Shown here piece after piece: positions 24,063 to 33,762 of a DNA stretch of 64,000 bases. The notes below the pieces were generated by a model that searched no databases, had not been told where the DNA came from, and saw only the letters and a program-made list of their open reading frames with translations. This stretch comes from Aggregatimonas sangjinii. Lineage in GTDB: Bacteria > Bacteroidota > Bacteroidia > Flavobacteriales > Flavobacteriaceae. Location: contig NZ_CP040710.1 of the NCBI RefSeq assembly GCF_005943945.1, forward strand, positions 1,003,001 to 1,067,000, written 5' to 3'. How positions within the stretch are numbered: the stretch's first letter is position 1; every line of letters starts with the position of its first letter. The position numbers and the translations under genes were made by a program.

Positions 24063-25961
24063 ATGTCGAACGTTACAGTACATAGTCTTTTTTCCGAATT
24101 TGATATTTCGCTGTTTAAAGCTGGAAAACATTATAAACTTTATGAAAAACTAGGCTCACATCCGCTAATCGTCGATGGGGTAGCCGGAACCTATTTTGCG
24201 GTCTGGGCCCCTTCGGCGCGGTCCGTATCGGTCGTAGGGAACTTTAACCAATGGCAGGATAGTGAACACCGATTGCACGTCAGATGGGATGCCAGTGGTA
24301 TTTGGGAAGGTTTTATTCCTAACATAGGCCACGGGGAAATTTACAAATACAAGATCTATTCGAACAATCATGGTGCCGTAACCGAAAAGGCGGACCCTTT
24401 TGGACGCTATTGCGAACATCCACCGAAAACCGCTTCGGTAATATGGGACTCCAATTACGAATGGAAGGACAAAAAGTGGATGGCCAACCGCAAGGAGAAG
24501 AATGCTTTAGACGCCCCTTATTCGGTCTATGAGGTCCATTTAGGTTCTTGGAAACGGAAAGAAGACAATACATTTCTATCCTATTCGGAACTTGCGGTTG
24601 ATTTGGTGGAATACGTTAAGGAAATGGGTTTTACCCATGTCGAGTTTATGCCTATTATGGAATATCCTTACGACCCTTCTTGGGGATACCAGCTTACTGG
24701 ATACTTTGCACCAACATCGCGATTTGGTGACCCGCAAGGTTTTAAGCAACTAGTCGATGCTCTCCACCAAGCCGATATTGGGGTTATTTTAGATTGGGTA
24801 CCCTCTCATTTTCCGGAAGATGCGCACGGTTTAGGTTTTTTTGATGGCTCGCATCTGTACGAGCATCCCGACAGAAAAAGGGGATACCATCCCGATTGGA
24901 AAAGTCTCATATTCAACTACGGTAGAAACGAGGTACGCGCCTTCTTGATTAGTAACGCGCTATTTTGGTTGGATCAGTTTCATGCCGATGCCCTGAGGGT
25001 CGATGCGGTCGCCTCAATGATTTATTTGGATTATTCACGTGAAGATGGGGAATGGGACCCGAATATGTATGGGAACAACGAAAATCTGGAGGCGATGAGT
25101 CTTCTTCGGGAAATGAACGAGGCGGTCTACGGTATGTTTCCCGATGTACAGACCATCGCAGAGGAGTCAACGGCTTTCTCGGGCGTTTCGAGGCCTGTGC
25201 ATTTGGGGGGTCTTGGTTTTGGTATGAAATGGATGATGGGTTGGATGCACGATACACTCGAGTATTTCAAGAAAGAACCCGTTTACCGTAAGCATCATCA
25301 AAACGATCTGACTTTCAGTATGACCTATGCATTCACCGAAAATTTTATGTTACCCTTTTCACACGATGAGGTGGTATACGGCAAACAATCGTTGGTATAT
25401 CGCATGCCTGGGGATGAATGGCAACGTTTTGCCAATCTTAGGGTACTTTTTGGCTATATGTTCACCCACCCAGGAACCAACCTTATTTTTATGGGCGGGG
25501 AATTCGGACAGACCTCTGAATGGAATTTTCAACAAAGCCTTGATTGGCATTTGACCCAATACGATGGGCATTCCGGTATTCAAGAAACTATAAAAGACTT
25601 GAATAAATTATACAAAAGGTTGCCCGCGCTACATGAGAAACAGTTCAGTAGCGAAGGTTTTCAATGGATAGACTATGGCGATCACGAAAATTCGGTCTTA
25701 ACGTACATCAGAAAAGGGAACGAGCCTAAGAATGATATTTATATTGCCTTGAACCTGACGCCGGTACCCCGCGAGAACTATCGTATCGGACTACCGAAAA
25801 AATCCGGGCAGGTTAAGGAAATCTTCAACAGTGACGCTAAAAAATATGGTGGCTCCGGAATGTCGAGTGCTATTTCTAAATTGACTGCAAAAGAATGGCA
25901 TGGGCATAAAAAATCTATCGAAATTACCATCCCGCCTTTGAGTATTGTCATTTTTAAATAG
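24063..25961 (+). CDS. glgB: 1,4-alpha-glucan (glycogen) branching enzyme
   Basis: A 632-residue enzyme that makes the alpha-1,6 branches of glycogen. An N-terminal CBM48 domain (about 20-110: TYFAVWAPSARSVSVVGNFN) precedes a GH13 barrel (150-500) with DWVPSHF, ALRVDAVASM (nucleophile Asp314), TIAEESTAF (acid/base Glu367) and MLPFSHDEVVYG. A C-terminal beta domain closes it. Length matches the GlgB family. The GH31 glucosidase gene follows on the same strand. No glgA or glgC is present in the window. Confidence 0.95.
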   Translation: MSNVTVHSLFSEFDISLFKAGKHYKLYEKLGSHPLIVDGVAGTYFAVWAPSARSVSVVGNFNQWQDSEHRLHVRWDASGIWEGFIPNIGHGEIYKYKIYSNNHGAVTEKADPFGRYCEHPPKTASVIWDSNYEWKDKKWMANRKEKNALDAPYSVYEVHLGSWKRKEDNTFLSYSELAVDLVEYVKEMGFTHVEFMPIMEYPYDPSWGYQLTGYFAPTSRFGDPQGFKQLVDALHQADIGVILDWVPSHFPEDAHGLGFFDGSHLYEHPDRKRGYHPDWKSLIFNYGRNEVRAFLISNALFWLDQFHADALRVDAVASMIYLDYSREDGEWDPNMYGNNENLEAMSLLREMNEAVYGMFPDVQTIAEESTAFSGVSRPVHLGGLGFGMKWMMGWMHDTLEYFKKEPVYRKHHQNDLTFSMTYAFTENFMLPFSHDEVVYGKQSLVYRMPGDEWQRFANLRVLFGYMFTHPGTNLIFMGGEFGQTSEWNFQQSLDWHLTQYDGHSGIQETIKDLNKLYKRLPALHEKQFSSEGFQWIDYGDHENSVLTYIRKGNEPKNDIYIALNLTPVPRENYRIGLPKKSGQVKEIFNSDAKKYGGSGMSSAISKLTAKEWHGHKKSIEITIPPLSIVIFK

Positions 25962-26061
25962 AATTGACCGATAAAAATGCAAATTTTATCAAATGTTGCA
26001 TGGCTGGTTTCGTAAATGAATTCTAATGTGTTTCTTTTGTTGTGGTTAAAAAATTGCTCCT

Positions 26062-28461
26062 ATGATTACCAATACCGAACTTGAATACAAGGGTAACCTA
26101 TACCCCAACCAAATCGTCGATTTTTCACAAGACGTAGATAAACTATATTTTACCTCTGAAAATGGTGTGGTGCTGCAAATAACGGTACTACGCAATAGTG
26201 CGCTACGGTTTCGCTACGCGACCGAGTACAACTTCGAGCCCGACTTTTCCTATGCCATTAGTGAAAAAGGCATTCGAGGGTACGACAAATTGGTTGTTTC
26301 CGAAACGAAGACCGAATATCTATTGGAAACGATTCGGATGAAGATACTGGTCGATAAAAAAACCATGCGTATCCAGATTTCGGACCCGGAAGGAAACATC
26401 ATCAACGAAGATGAAATAGGTTTTCATTGGGAGGAGAACTATGAGTATGGTGGCAATACCGTGAAAATGAGCAAAATCACCCAAACTGGCGAGAGTTTTT
26501 ACGGTTTGGGCGATAAGGCGATGCATTCCAATCTCAAGGGCAAACGCGTGAGCAATTGGGTAACCGATCAATACGCCTATGGTAAAGATCAGGACCCTTT
26601 GTACAAGGCCGTTCCTTTTTATGTAGGGTTGACGGAAAATAAGGCATACGGAATCTTTTTCGACAATACGTTCAAGACCCATTTCGATTTTGCGCACGAG
26701 CGTCGTAATACGACCAGTTTTTGGGCCGATGGAGGCGAAATGAATTATTATTTCATCTACGGCCCGGATGTTTCGAAGGTAGTACGCCTATATACCGATC
26801 TCACAGGAAAACCAGAACTTCCTCCTTTATGGGCCTTAGGATTTCAACAATCGAAATGGAGTTATTTTCCCGAGAGTAATGTGAAGGAAATCGCCAAGAA
26901 ATTCAGGGATTTGAACATTCCCTGCGATGCGATTTATTTGGATATCGATTATATGGATGGTTTTCGCTGTTTCACTTGGGACAAAACGAAATTTCCAGAC
27001 CCAAAACGAATGATTTCCGAGCTCGAGGAAGACGGCTTCAAGACGGTGGTCATGATCGATCCGGGAATTAAAGTGGATCGTGACTACTGGGTGTACCAAG
27101 AGGCCATGGAGAACGACTACTTTTGTAAACGTGGCGATGGGCCTTACATGAACGGTAAAGTATGGCCAGGAAAATGCAATTTCCCTGATTTTACCAATCC
27201 CGAAGTGCGTCAGTGGTGGGCGGAATTATACAAGGAATTTATGACCGAGCTGGGCGTACACGCCGTTTGGAACGATATGAACGAACCTGCCGTGATGGAA
27301 GTTCCTTCGAAAACCGCGCCTTTGGATACGCGCCACTACTACGAGGGGAATCCGACGACACATCGCAAGGCCCATAATATCTACGGCATGCAAATGGTGA
27401 GGGCAACATATAACGGTGTTAAAAAGCATTCGTACCCCAAACGTCCTTTTGTCATTACCAGGGCGGCCTATTCCGGAACCCAACGTTATGCGTGCACGTG
27501 GACGGGCGATAACGTGGCCACATGGGAGCATTTGTGGCTCGCCAACGTGCAGATGCAGCGCATGTGCATGAGCGGCTATTCGTTCGTCGGTTCCGATATC
27601 GGTGGTTTTGCAGAGCAACCCAACGGCGAACTGTTCGCAAGATGGATTCAACTCGGTATTTTTCATCCTTTTTGTAGAGTACACTCAAGTGGCGACCACG
27701 GTGATCAAGAACCATGGTCTTTCGATAGTGGCGTAACGGACGTAGTACGTAAATTTATTGAATTACGGTACCAATTGTTGCCTTATCTCTATACCATGTT
27801 CTATGAGTATTCGAACAATGGTATCGCCATGCTCAAGTCTTTGGTCATGTTCGATCAAGAAGACCCACAGACGCATTTCAGGACCGATGAATTTATTTTT
27901 GGGCACCAAATTTTGGTCTGTCCGATACAGGAGCCTAATGCCCAAGGCCGAAGAATGTATGTACCTAGGGGCAACTGGTATAATTTCTGGACAGATGAAT
28001 TGATCAAAGGCGGTCGGGAAATGTGGGTAGATGCCGATATTGATAGTATTCCTTTATTTGTGAAGGAAGGTGCAATGATTCCGAAATACCCGGTGCAACA
28101 GTATGTAGGGGAAAAGGATATCGACCAATTGCGAATCGAAGTCTATTATAAAAATGGAATAGAGAATTCTACGGTGTACGAAGATGGCCAAGATGGCTAT
28201 GACTACACCAAAGGGCGCTATAGCTTGCGTAATTTTAAACTACAGGGAAAACCGGCCCAATTGTCCATTCAGCAATATAAGGATGGTACGTTCGTAACGG
28301 ACTATGAAACCATCGAATTCAAGTTTCATGGTTTGTCATTTGAAATTGGTGGCATAGAGATTGATAGTGAAAAGGTGAGTTTAGAGGACGTAAAATACGG
28401 CGAGGACCTCTCCATTCAAGTGAGCAAAAACTTTACGGTATTGCGTGTTCTCGGAAAATGA
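26062..28461 (+). CDS. Family 31 alpha-glucosidase
   Basis: A 799-residue GH31 enzyme without a signal peptide. The N-terminal beta-sandwich (1-240) contains GESFYGLGDKAMHSNLKG. The barrel has IPCDAIYLDIDYMDGFRCF and WNDMNEPAVME with nucleophile Asp405. TWTGDNVATWEHL supplies the acid/base aspartate and FVGSDIGGF follows, with HPFCRVHSSGDHGDQEPW near the active site. The proximal C-terminal domain has GNWYNFWTDE. It probably releases glucose from alpha-glucans in the cytoplasm, consistent with the adjacent glgB. Specificity between alpha-1,4 and other linkages cannot be told. Confidence 0.92.
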   Translation: MITNTELEYKGNLYPNQIVDFSQDVDKLYFTSENGVVLQITVLRNSALRFRYATEYNFEPDFSYAISEKGIRGYDKLVVSETKTEYLLETIRMKILVDKKTMRIQISDPEGNIINEDEIGFHWEENYEYGGNTVKMSKITQTGESFYGLGDKAMHSNLKGKRVSNWVTDQYAYGKDQDPLYKAVPFYVGLTENKAYGIFFDNTFKTHFDFAHERRNTTSFWADGGEMNYYFIYGPDVSKVVRLYTDLTGKPELPPLWALGFQQSKWSYFPESNVKEIAKKFRDLNIPCDAIYLDIDYMDGFRCFTWDKTKFPDPKRMISELEEDGFKTVVMIDPGIKVDRDYWVYQEAMENDYFCKRGDGPYMNGKVWPGKCNFPDFTNPEVRQWWAELYKEFMTELGVHAVWNDMNEPAVMEVPSKTAPLDTRHYYEGNPTTHRKAHNIYGMQMVRATYNGVKKHSYPKRPFVITRAAYSGTQRYACTWTGDNVATWEHLWLANVQMQRMCMSGYSFVGSDIGGFAEQPNGELFARWIQLGIFHPFCRVHSSGDHGDQEPWSFDSGVTDVVRKFIELRYQLLPYLYTMFYEYSNNGIAMLKSLVMFDQEDPQTHFRTDEFIFGHQILVCPIQEPNAQGRRMYVPRGNWYNFWTDELIKGGREMWVDADIDSIPLFVKEGAMIPKYPVQQYVGEKDIDQLRIEVYYKNGIENSTVYEDGQDGYDYTKGRYSLRNFKLQGKPAQLSIQQYKDGTFVTDYETIEFKFHGLSFEIGGIEIDSEKVSLEDVKYGEDLSIQVSKNFTVLRVLGK

Positions 28462-28496
28462 TTTTTTTGTACTTTGACCGGACAAAATTATAGATA

Positions 28497-29306
28497 ATGA
28501 AAAAAGGACTTTTAATTATAGCTATTTTTCTAGGAGTTACGGCTTGTAAAACAAATCCGTTTACAGGAAAGAGCACTTTGAACTTTTTCCCTAATAGTCA
28601 GATTTTCCCGACTGCCTTTGCACAATATGATCAGTTCTTAACGGAAAATAAGGTAGTAAAAGGTGGAGAAGATGCCGCGACCATCAAAAAAGTGGGGCAA
28701 CGCATATCTTCTGCTGCTGAAAGATGGTTGACGGCCAATGGGTACGCCGGATATCTGAAAGACTACCAATGGGAATACAATCTGGTACAGGACGAAAATG
28801 TAAACGCTTGGTGTATGCCCGGTGGTAAAATCGTTTTCTATACGGGTATATTGCCCATTACGCAGACCGAGACCGGTATTGCCGTGGTCATGGGACACGA
28901 AGTGGCGCATGCCTTGGCGGACCACGGGGCACAGCGTATGAGTGCAGGAACCTTACAACAGTTGGGTGCAGTCGCCGGTAACATCGCCATAAAGGACGAG
29001 CGTACCAGAAATACCTTCAATCAGGCGTATGGTCTTGGTTCTACCGTTGGGCTCATGTTACCCTTTAGCCGAAGTCACGAGACCGAGGCAGACCGTATAG
29101 GTTTGCAGATTATGGCCATAGCCGGTTATGATCCCGCCGAAGCCTCCGAGCTCTGGAAACGAATGAAAGCTAAAAGTGGTGGTCAAGCTCCCCCGGAGTT
29201 TTTGAGTACGCACCCTTCTAACGATACACGTATCGCCAATCTGGCCAGCTGGGCACCAGCCGCTCGGGAAGAGGCGAAAAAATTCGGGGTTACCACCTTC
29301 AAATAG
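28497..29306 (+). CDS. M48-family metallopeptidase, lipoprotein
   Basis: A 269-residue zinc peptidase anchored by a lipoprotein signal (LLIIAIFLGVTACKTN). The HEVAH zinc motif is at 134-138 (VVMGHEVAHALADHGAQRM) and the third ligand is in SHETEADRIGLQIM. The sequence NAWCMPGGKIVFYTGIL upstream is typical of the BepA/LoiP/YcaL group, which removes misfolded outer-membrane proteins. It is placed 35 bases after the GH31 gene and is followed by a terminator. Confidence 0.9.
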   Translation: MKKGLLIIAIFLGVTACKTNPFTGKSTLNFFPNSQIFPTAFAQYDQFLTENKVVKGGEDAATIKKVGQRISSAAERWLTANGYAGYLKDYQWEYNLVQDENVNAWCMPGGKIVFYTGILPITQTETGIAVVMGHEVAHALADHGAQRMSAGTLQQLGAVAGNIAIKDERTRNTFNQAYGLGSTVGLMLPFSRSHETEADRIGLQIMAIAGYDPAEASELWKRMKAKSGGQAPPEFLSTHPSNDTRIANLASWAPAAREEAKKFGVTTFK

Positions 29307-29334
29307 TAAATTCAAAGACATATTGCGTATATTT

Positions 29335-29368
29335 AAAACCGTTCACATAGTTGAGCGGTTTTTATTTT
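29335..29368 (+). terminator. Terminator after the M48 peptidase gene
   Basis: AAAACCGTTCA pairs with TGAGCGGTTTT (one wobble) over a six-base loop, followed by TATTTT. Confidence 0.85.
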
Positions 29369-29375
29369 AAAGCGC

Positions 29376-30731
29376 ATGGCGAAAACAGTTGCGGTAAAAG
29401 GAAGTAAGAAGTTACTGAATGCTTGGGCTTTTTACGATTGGGCCAACTCGGTCTATACGCTTACCATCGCCTCCTCAATATTCCCCATATTTTATTCTTC
29501 ATTGTTCGCTACTGACGAAGAGTTGGTTTCGGCATTTGGTTATGAGATGAAGCAAACCGTGCTCATTTCGGTGATAACCGCCTTTACATTTTTGGTAGTT
29601 GCAATTTTGTCACCGCTACTTTCCGGAATCGCCGATTATGTGGGGAATAAGAAAAACTTTATGCAATTCTTCTGCTATATGGGCAGTTTTGGTTGTATTG
29701 GGCTGTATTGGTTCGATTTGGATTTCATTCATACCAGTCTTTTGTTCTATTTTATGGGCTTGTTGGGTTACTGGGGAAGTCTTGTCTTTTACAACTCTTA
29801 TTTACCCGATATCGCCTATGAGGAACAACAGGATGCCATTAGTGCAAAGGGGTTTTCCTTGGGTTATTTTGGAAGCGTGCTTTTGCTGGTGCTGAATTTA
29901 GCCATGGTGATGAAACCGGAGTGGTTCGGTTTTGATATCGGCCTTACGGAACAGGAAAATAATCTGGCAAAAGTAAGGGCGATGAAGGTTTCCTTCATAA
30001 CGGTCGGCCTTTGGTGGGCCCTTTTTAGCCAATATACGTTTATGGTGCTGCCCAAAGGTGTTTCTTCAGGACATAAGGTTAATAAGGATGTCGTTTTCAA
30101 CGGATTTCGAGAATTGAAATCCGTATGGACACAACTGAAAGGCAATTTAAGACTCAAACGCTATTTAAATGCCTTCTTCGTATTCAGTATGGCGGTACAG
30201 ACCATCATGTTGATGGCTGTTTATTTTGGTGAAAAGGAAGTAGCCTGGGCCGATGATGGGGAAAAGACCACCGGTCTTATTATCAGTATTCTCGTCATTC
30301 AGTTAGTGGCCATTCTGGGTGCTATCATCACTTCTAAGATATCGGCCAAAATCGGAAACATAAAAACGCTGATTTTGGTCAATGCCATTTGGATGTGTCT
30401 CTGCTTTTATGCCTTTTTTATGGTTACGCCAATGCAATTTTATATAGCCGCGGGATTGGTAGGGCTGGTTATGGGTGGGGTTCAAGCTTTGGCACGCTCT
30501 ACTTATTCAAAATTTTTACCGGATACGGAAGACACCACATCGTACTTTAGCTTTTATGATGTTGCCGAAAAAATAGGTATCGTTATTGGTATGGTCATTT
30601 TTGCAGTCGTCGACCAGATCAGCACCATGAGATACGCCATTCTATTCTTATTCGTATTCTTTTTGATGGGAATTCTTTTGTTATTGCGCGTCCCGCAAAA
30701 AGAAAAAGCCCCTTTGACGAAAGAGGCTTGA
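29376..30731 (+). CDS. UMF1-type MFS transporter
   Basis: A 451-residue integral membrane protein with about 12 hydrophobic segments. The N-terminus NAWAFYDWANSVYTLTI is the signature of the UMF1 (Atg22-like) branch of the major facilitator superfamily. GIADYVGNKKNFMQFFCYMG is the loop after helix 2, and GLVMGGVQALARSTYSKFLP marks the second half. The exported or imported solute is unknown; fungal relatives export amino acids from vacuoles. The ATG follows the previous terminator by only seven bases, so its promoter probably overlaps that hairpin (TATATTTA at about 29328). Confidence 0.88.
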   Translation: MAKTVAVKGSKKLLNAWAFYDWANSVYTLTIASSIFPIFYSSLFATDEELVSAFGYEMKQTVLISVITAFTFLVVAILSPLLSGIADYVGNKKNFMQFFCYMGSFGCIGLYWFDLDFIHTSLLFYFMGLLGYWGSLVFYNSYLPDIAYEEQQDAISAKGFSLGYFGSVLLLVLNLAMVMKPEWFGFDIGLTEQENNLAKVRAMKVSFITVGLWWALFSQYTFMVLPKGVSSGHKVNKDVVFNGFRELKSVWTQLKGNLRLKRYLNAFFVFSMAVQTIMLMAVYFGEKEVAWADDGEKTTGLIISILVIQLVAILGAIITSKISAKIGNIKTLILVNAIWMCLCFYAFFMVTPMQFYIAAGLVGLVMGGVQALARSTYSKFLPDTEDTTSYFSFYDVAEKIGIVIGMVIFAVVDQISTMRYAILFLFVFFLMGILLLLRVPQKEKAPLTKEA

Positions 30732-30735
30732 TTTT
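30706..30735 (+). terminator. Possible terminator overlapping the MFS stop codon
   Basis: AAGCCCCTTT pairs with AAAGAGGCTT (one mismatch), followed by GATTTT. The stem covers the last codons of the transporter gene. Confidence 0.5.
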
Positions 30736-30770
30736 GCTGTAAAGGGTATTTCGATTGATGGCTAAACTCC

Positions 30771-31496
30771 CTATCCCTTTGTAATATCCCCAGACCCGGA
30801 GGCCTTCGTGTCTACTTTTGAAGGATTACCACGATAACTAATGTCACCAGAACCGGAAACCCGTGCTTTAAGCATTTTGTTGGCAGTAACCTTAATATCG
30901 GCAGAGCCTGAAATGGTGGCGTCTACATTGTCGGCCTGCAGGTCATAAGCCTTTATGTCTCCAGAACCTGAAATGCTGACCTCGAAATCTTTGGCGGAAC
31001 CACTCAGGTTAATATCCCCTGAACCTGACATGGAAGTATCCAATGCATCGCACTCGATCGCCAAGGTAATGTCGCCCGAGCCCGACATCGCTGTTTTAAA
31101 GTTTCTAGCCTTTAGTGTCGTCTTGCCCACGATATCGCCGGAACCGGATAATTTCACCGCCTCGATATTTTCCACAGGAACGGTAATGCGAATCCCATCC
31201 TCCCACGAGGAAGGTCTCAAATTCACTCCTTTTTTTACTTTGATGTTCAACTGGCCGTCCTTCACCTCGGTGATAATATATTCCAATAGATTCGATTCTC
31301 CTTCCAAAGTAAGTTCACCTTCATTACCATCAACCAGGTCTACATCGAACCAACCTGCCAGCGCTACCCCGTCGTAGTCGCCAACACTTCGGTTTATTGA
31401 GACGTTATTTCCGTCTCCTTTAATTTTTTTGCCCCACTGTGCTGTGCAGGAAGCTGTTATCATTAGTACTAAACTTAGGCTCAATAGTTTTTTCAT
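30771..31496 (-). CDS. Head-GIN (DUF2807) exported repeat protein
   Basis: A 241-residue protein starting with a signal peptide (KLLSLSLVLMITASCTAQ, possibly a lipobox). The start is at 31496, because the in-frame extension adds ten residues before an evident signal. From about residue 110 a solenoid repeats the motif SGSGDI six times and SGSADI once, spaced 16-21 residues apart, as in DUF2807/GIN beta-helix proteins. Residues 30-110 form the conserved head (SVGDYDGVALAGWFDVDLVDG). It is the last gene of the sigma-factor unit. Its role at the envelope is unknown. Confidence 0.88.
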   Translation of the reverse strand: MKKLLSLSLVLMITASCTAQWGKKIKGDGNNVSINRSVGDYDGVALAGWFDVDLVDGNEGELTLEGESNLLEYIITEVKDGQLNIKVKKGVNLRPSSWEDGIRITVPVENIEAVKLSGSGDIVGKTTLKARNFKTAMSGSGDITLAIECDALDTSMSGSGDINLSGSAKDFEVSISGSGDIKAYDLQADNVDATISGSADIKVTANKMLKARVSGSGDISYRGNPSKVDTKASGSGDITKG

Positions 31497-31584
31497 GATG
31501 AATGATTTTAGTGTTGTCCCGGTCATTTCGGAACTTGTTGATTAGTTGCCAAGAATCTATTTCCGGGCGATATTTAATTCTGAT

Positions 31585-32673
31585 TTAATTTTTATGGAAT
31601 GAAACGCCACCATAGTCGCTGGAAATGGATACTGAATTTCCAGTGTTCGCCGACCCATAGTGCCCCTTGTAATATTTGCTCGTGTTCTTTACTTCACTGA
31701 TATTCATTTCAAATTCATCTTTTCCACTAACCCCGGCGTAAGAGGTTCTGATTTCAAAGCTAAAATGGTATTCGGAGTCGTAACCGACTTTTATTCCGGT
31801 ATAATCTGATTTGATAAGCAGGTTTCCGGCATCGGCTGCCATTTGATCGATACGAACCGACCCGTAGTCGGCATTAATATCCACGTTGCCATGCAGTGTA
31901 CCCAGATTTACATTAATGTAATCTCCGTTACCTTGAACGTTGCCCGCCTCCCCAATCTCAATTTTGCCATAATCGCTGCTATAGACCAAATTTCCCATTT
32001 TTTCTACTGCGGAATTCGTATAATCGGCATTTATGGTCAAATCTCCTGCTTTCTCTATGGTAAAGTCCGAATAATCGGCAGAAATTTTACCGCTGTTCAT
32101 ATATCCGATTCGTGATTTAGAGGTATAGTCGAAGTTCAGCTGATTGTTTCTTCCCCGCAATTCGCCAATGTCTAACCGACCGTAATCGCAATTGATCTTG
32201 GCATGCCCGTCAATTCTGTCGAGAATGATGCTTCCATAATCGTTATTCAAATGCACGTTGTTTTTTACGGGTACCTTTATAGTATAGTTGATTTGCATGT
32301 TCACCTTGGTGTTGTTTCCCCAACCCCAACTGCTCCTGTTGTTGTCAAAAATGGTTTTTGCCGAGACCATGCTGGCACTATTATCAAAATTAACGGTAAT
32401 CTCATCCAATTTTCGTTGTACTTTTTCCTCGTTATTGCCATTGGTCTTGATGTGCACTTCGATCAATACACGATTCTCGGTCCAAGAGGTGATGTTCAGG
32501 TTGCCGTAGCTATTATCTACTTTGAGCAGGGCATCGGCATTTACGTTAAATTCTTTTTTGATTGTTTTCTCCTTAGTATACTTGCCCTTAGGTTTGCCAT
32601 TGTGGGCAAATAGGGTTATCGGCGCTACCAAGAAAAGTACGGTCGCAATTTTAAATAGTAAAATTCGTATCAT
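31585..32673 (-). CDS. DUF4097-like beta-solenoid exported protein
   Basis: A 362-residue protein with a signal peptide (ILLFKIATVLFLVAPITLFA). Residues about 35-110 match the DUF4097 head (KEFNVNADALLKVDNSYGNLNI, read in two parts). From about 135 a repeat of roughly 20 residues is visible through recurring DYG, DYT or DYS tripeptides (NNDYGSIIL, NCDYGRLDI, NADYTNSAV, SSDYGKIEI, NADYGSVRI, SSDYGGVSF and others), at least nine copies. This is a beta-solenoid. Its ATG lies 23 bases inside the upstream membrane-protein gene, implying coupled expression. Confidence 0.82.
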   Translation of the reverse strand: MIRILLFKIATVLFLVAPITLFAHNGKPKGKYTKEKTIKKEFNVNADALLKVDNSYGNLNITSWTENRVLIEVHIKTNGNNEEKVQRKLDEITVNFDNSASMVSAKTIFDNNRSSWGWGNNTKVNMQINYTIKVPVKNNVHLNNDYGSIILDRIDGHAKINCDYGRLDIGELRGRNNQLNFDYTSKSRIGYMNSGKISADYSDFTIEKAGDLTINADYTNSAVEKMGNLVYSSDYGKIEIGEAGNVQGNGDYINVNLGTLHGNVDINADYGSVRIDQMAADAGNLLIKSDYTGIKVGYDSEYHFSFEIRTSYAGVSGKDEFEMNISEVKNTSKYYKGHYGSANTGNSVSISSDYGGVSFHKN

Positions 32674-33208
32674 TTTGTTTTTTTAAATTTTTTATGGTTT
32701 CCGTCTTGTTCAAGACATCTTGTAAAAGGTCTATCCGGGTTTGAAAATTGGTAATCATCGCACTTAAGATTAATTTGCTGTTTCCACCGTCCAGTAAATC
32801 CTTTTCCAATTTTTTGTAATCGACTTTCAGTTTTTGCAACTGTTTCATGGTGTCATCGATCAATTGCTCGGTCTCAGGCGTACTCTGGCTTTGTAAACTT
32901 GTTATCCGCTCTTCTATAAGGCTGGCGAAATAATATTCGGTATTGGCTACCTCCGGCGAAATGTTGGCCACTTGCTCTTCCAATGTCGGGGGCGTACGAT
33001 TGAATATACCGATACCTATTGCGATGAGCACTGCAAAAGATGCCGCGATCGATAAGGGTTTGTACCATTTCTTGGTCCTACGTATTGGTGTCGCTTCCCC
33101 TACGGTTTCCAATCGTCGCAGGAACCGTTCTCTATGCCCTGTTTCCGGTGTTTCCGTATCAAGAGCACCATTAGCCTTGTTCAATAATCGTTCTATTTCC
33201 TTATACAT
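32651..33208 (-). CDS. Membrane protein, putative anti-sigma factor
   Basis: A 185-residue protein with one transmembrane segment at about 49-68 (LSIAASFAVLIAIGIGIF). The N-terminal 45 residues are cytoplasmic and charged (HRERFLRRLETVGE); the C-terminal half, predicted periplasmic, is a long alpha-helical, probably coiled-coil region (EQLIDDTMKQLQKLKVDYKK). It lies two bases after the ECF sigma gene, where anti-sigma factors are usually encoded. No zinc-type anti-sigma motif is visible, so the role comes from position and topology, not homology. It overlaps the following gene by 23 bases. Confidence 0.65.
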   Translation of the reverse strand: MYKEIERLLNKANGALDTETPETGHRERFLRRLETVGEATPIRRTKKWYKPLSIAASFAVLIAIGIGIFNRTPPTLEEQVANISPEVANTEYYFASLIEERITSLQSQSTPETEQLIDDTMKQLQKLKVDYKKLEKDLLDGGNSKLILSAMITNFQTRIDLLQDVLNKTETIKNLKKQNDTNFTI

Positions 33209-33210
33209 AA

Positions 33211-33762
33211 CTAAACAGTTGTTAATCTCTTACGCAAACTTTCTTTGGCCCTTGAAATCGTTGTTCTGCAATTGGCGTAACTAATGTTCATGATCGAACT
33301 TATTTCTTCATAGTCATACCCTTCCACTAAATGTAAGGTCAAAGAAAGTCTGTAATTGTCTTTAAGCGAACGCATGGTTTCCATCACTTTTTGAGCCTTC
33401 AGTTCAGTCACCATATGATCTGAGACGACTGCGTCATTATCTTCGACCTTGTACATTAGATCATCCAGTGCAACTTCGTTTTTCTTTCGTTGTTTTCTGT
33501 AATGATAAATACTGTTGTTTATTACGATTCGCTTTAACCAAGCCCCGAAGGTTACTTCGCCTTTGAACGTGTGCAGTTTCGTAAACGCGTTTAAAAACGA
33601 TTCCTGCATGACATCTTCGGCTTCGGCGCTGTCTTTTACGATTCGTAGCGATGTATTGTACATTGCCTTGTAATAGCGATCGTAAATTTCTAATTGTGCA
33701 CTTTGTTTTCCTTTTAAACACAATTGCAATAAAACATCAATATGTTCTTTTTTGTGGCTCAA
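33211..33762 (-). CDS. ECF-type RNA polymerase sigma factor
   Basis: A 183-residue sigma-70-family protein. Region 2 runs from about residue 25 to 95 (RYYKAMYNTSLRIVKD, EDVMQESFLNAFTKLHTF, GAWLKRIVINNSIYHYR) and region 4 from about 130 (LTLHLVEGYDYEEISSIMN, NCRTTISRAKESLRKRL). The start codon is TTG; no in-frame ATG precedes region 2. The bases just before it (TATTTTTTG) resemble a -7 box with one extra T, so the leader may be very short or the box may be fortuitous. It heads a four-gene unit of sigma, membrane protein and two exported solenoid proteins. Confidence 0.92.
   Translation of the reverse strand: MSHKKEHIDVLLQLCLKGKQSAQLEIYDRYYKAMYNTSLRIVKDSAEAEDVMQESFLNAFTKLHTFKGEVTFGAWLKRIVINNSIYHYRKQRKKNEVALDDLMYKVEDNDAVVSDHMVTELKAQKVMETMRSLKDNYRLSLTLHLVEGYDYEEISSIMNISYANCRTTISRAKESLRKRLTTV

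Noticed and set aside
23874-24131. An 85-codon minus-strand frame before glgB
   Set aside because: It overlaps the glgB promoter and start and the collagen-like gene's start, has no signal or family and looks like a chance frame.
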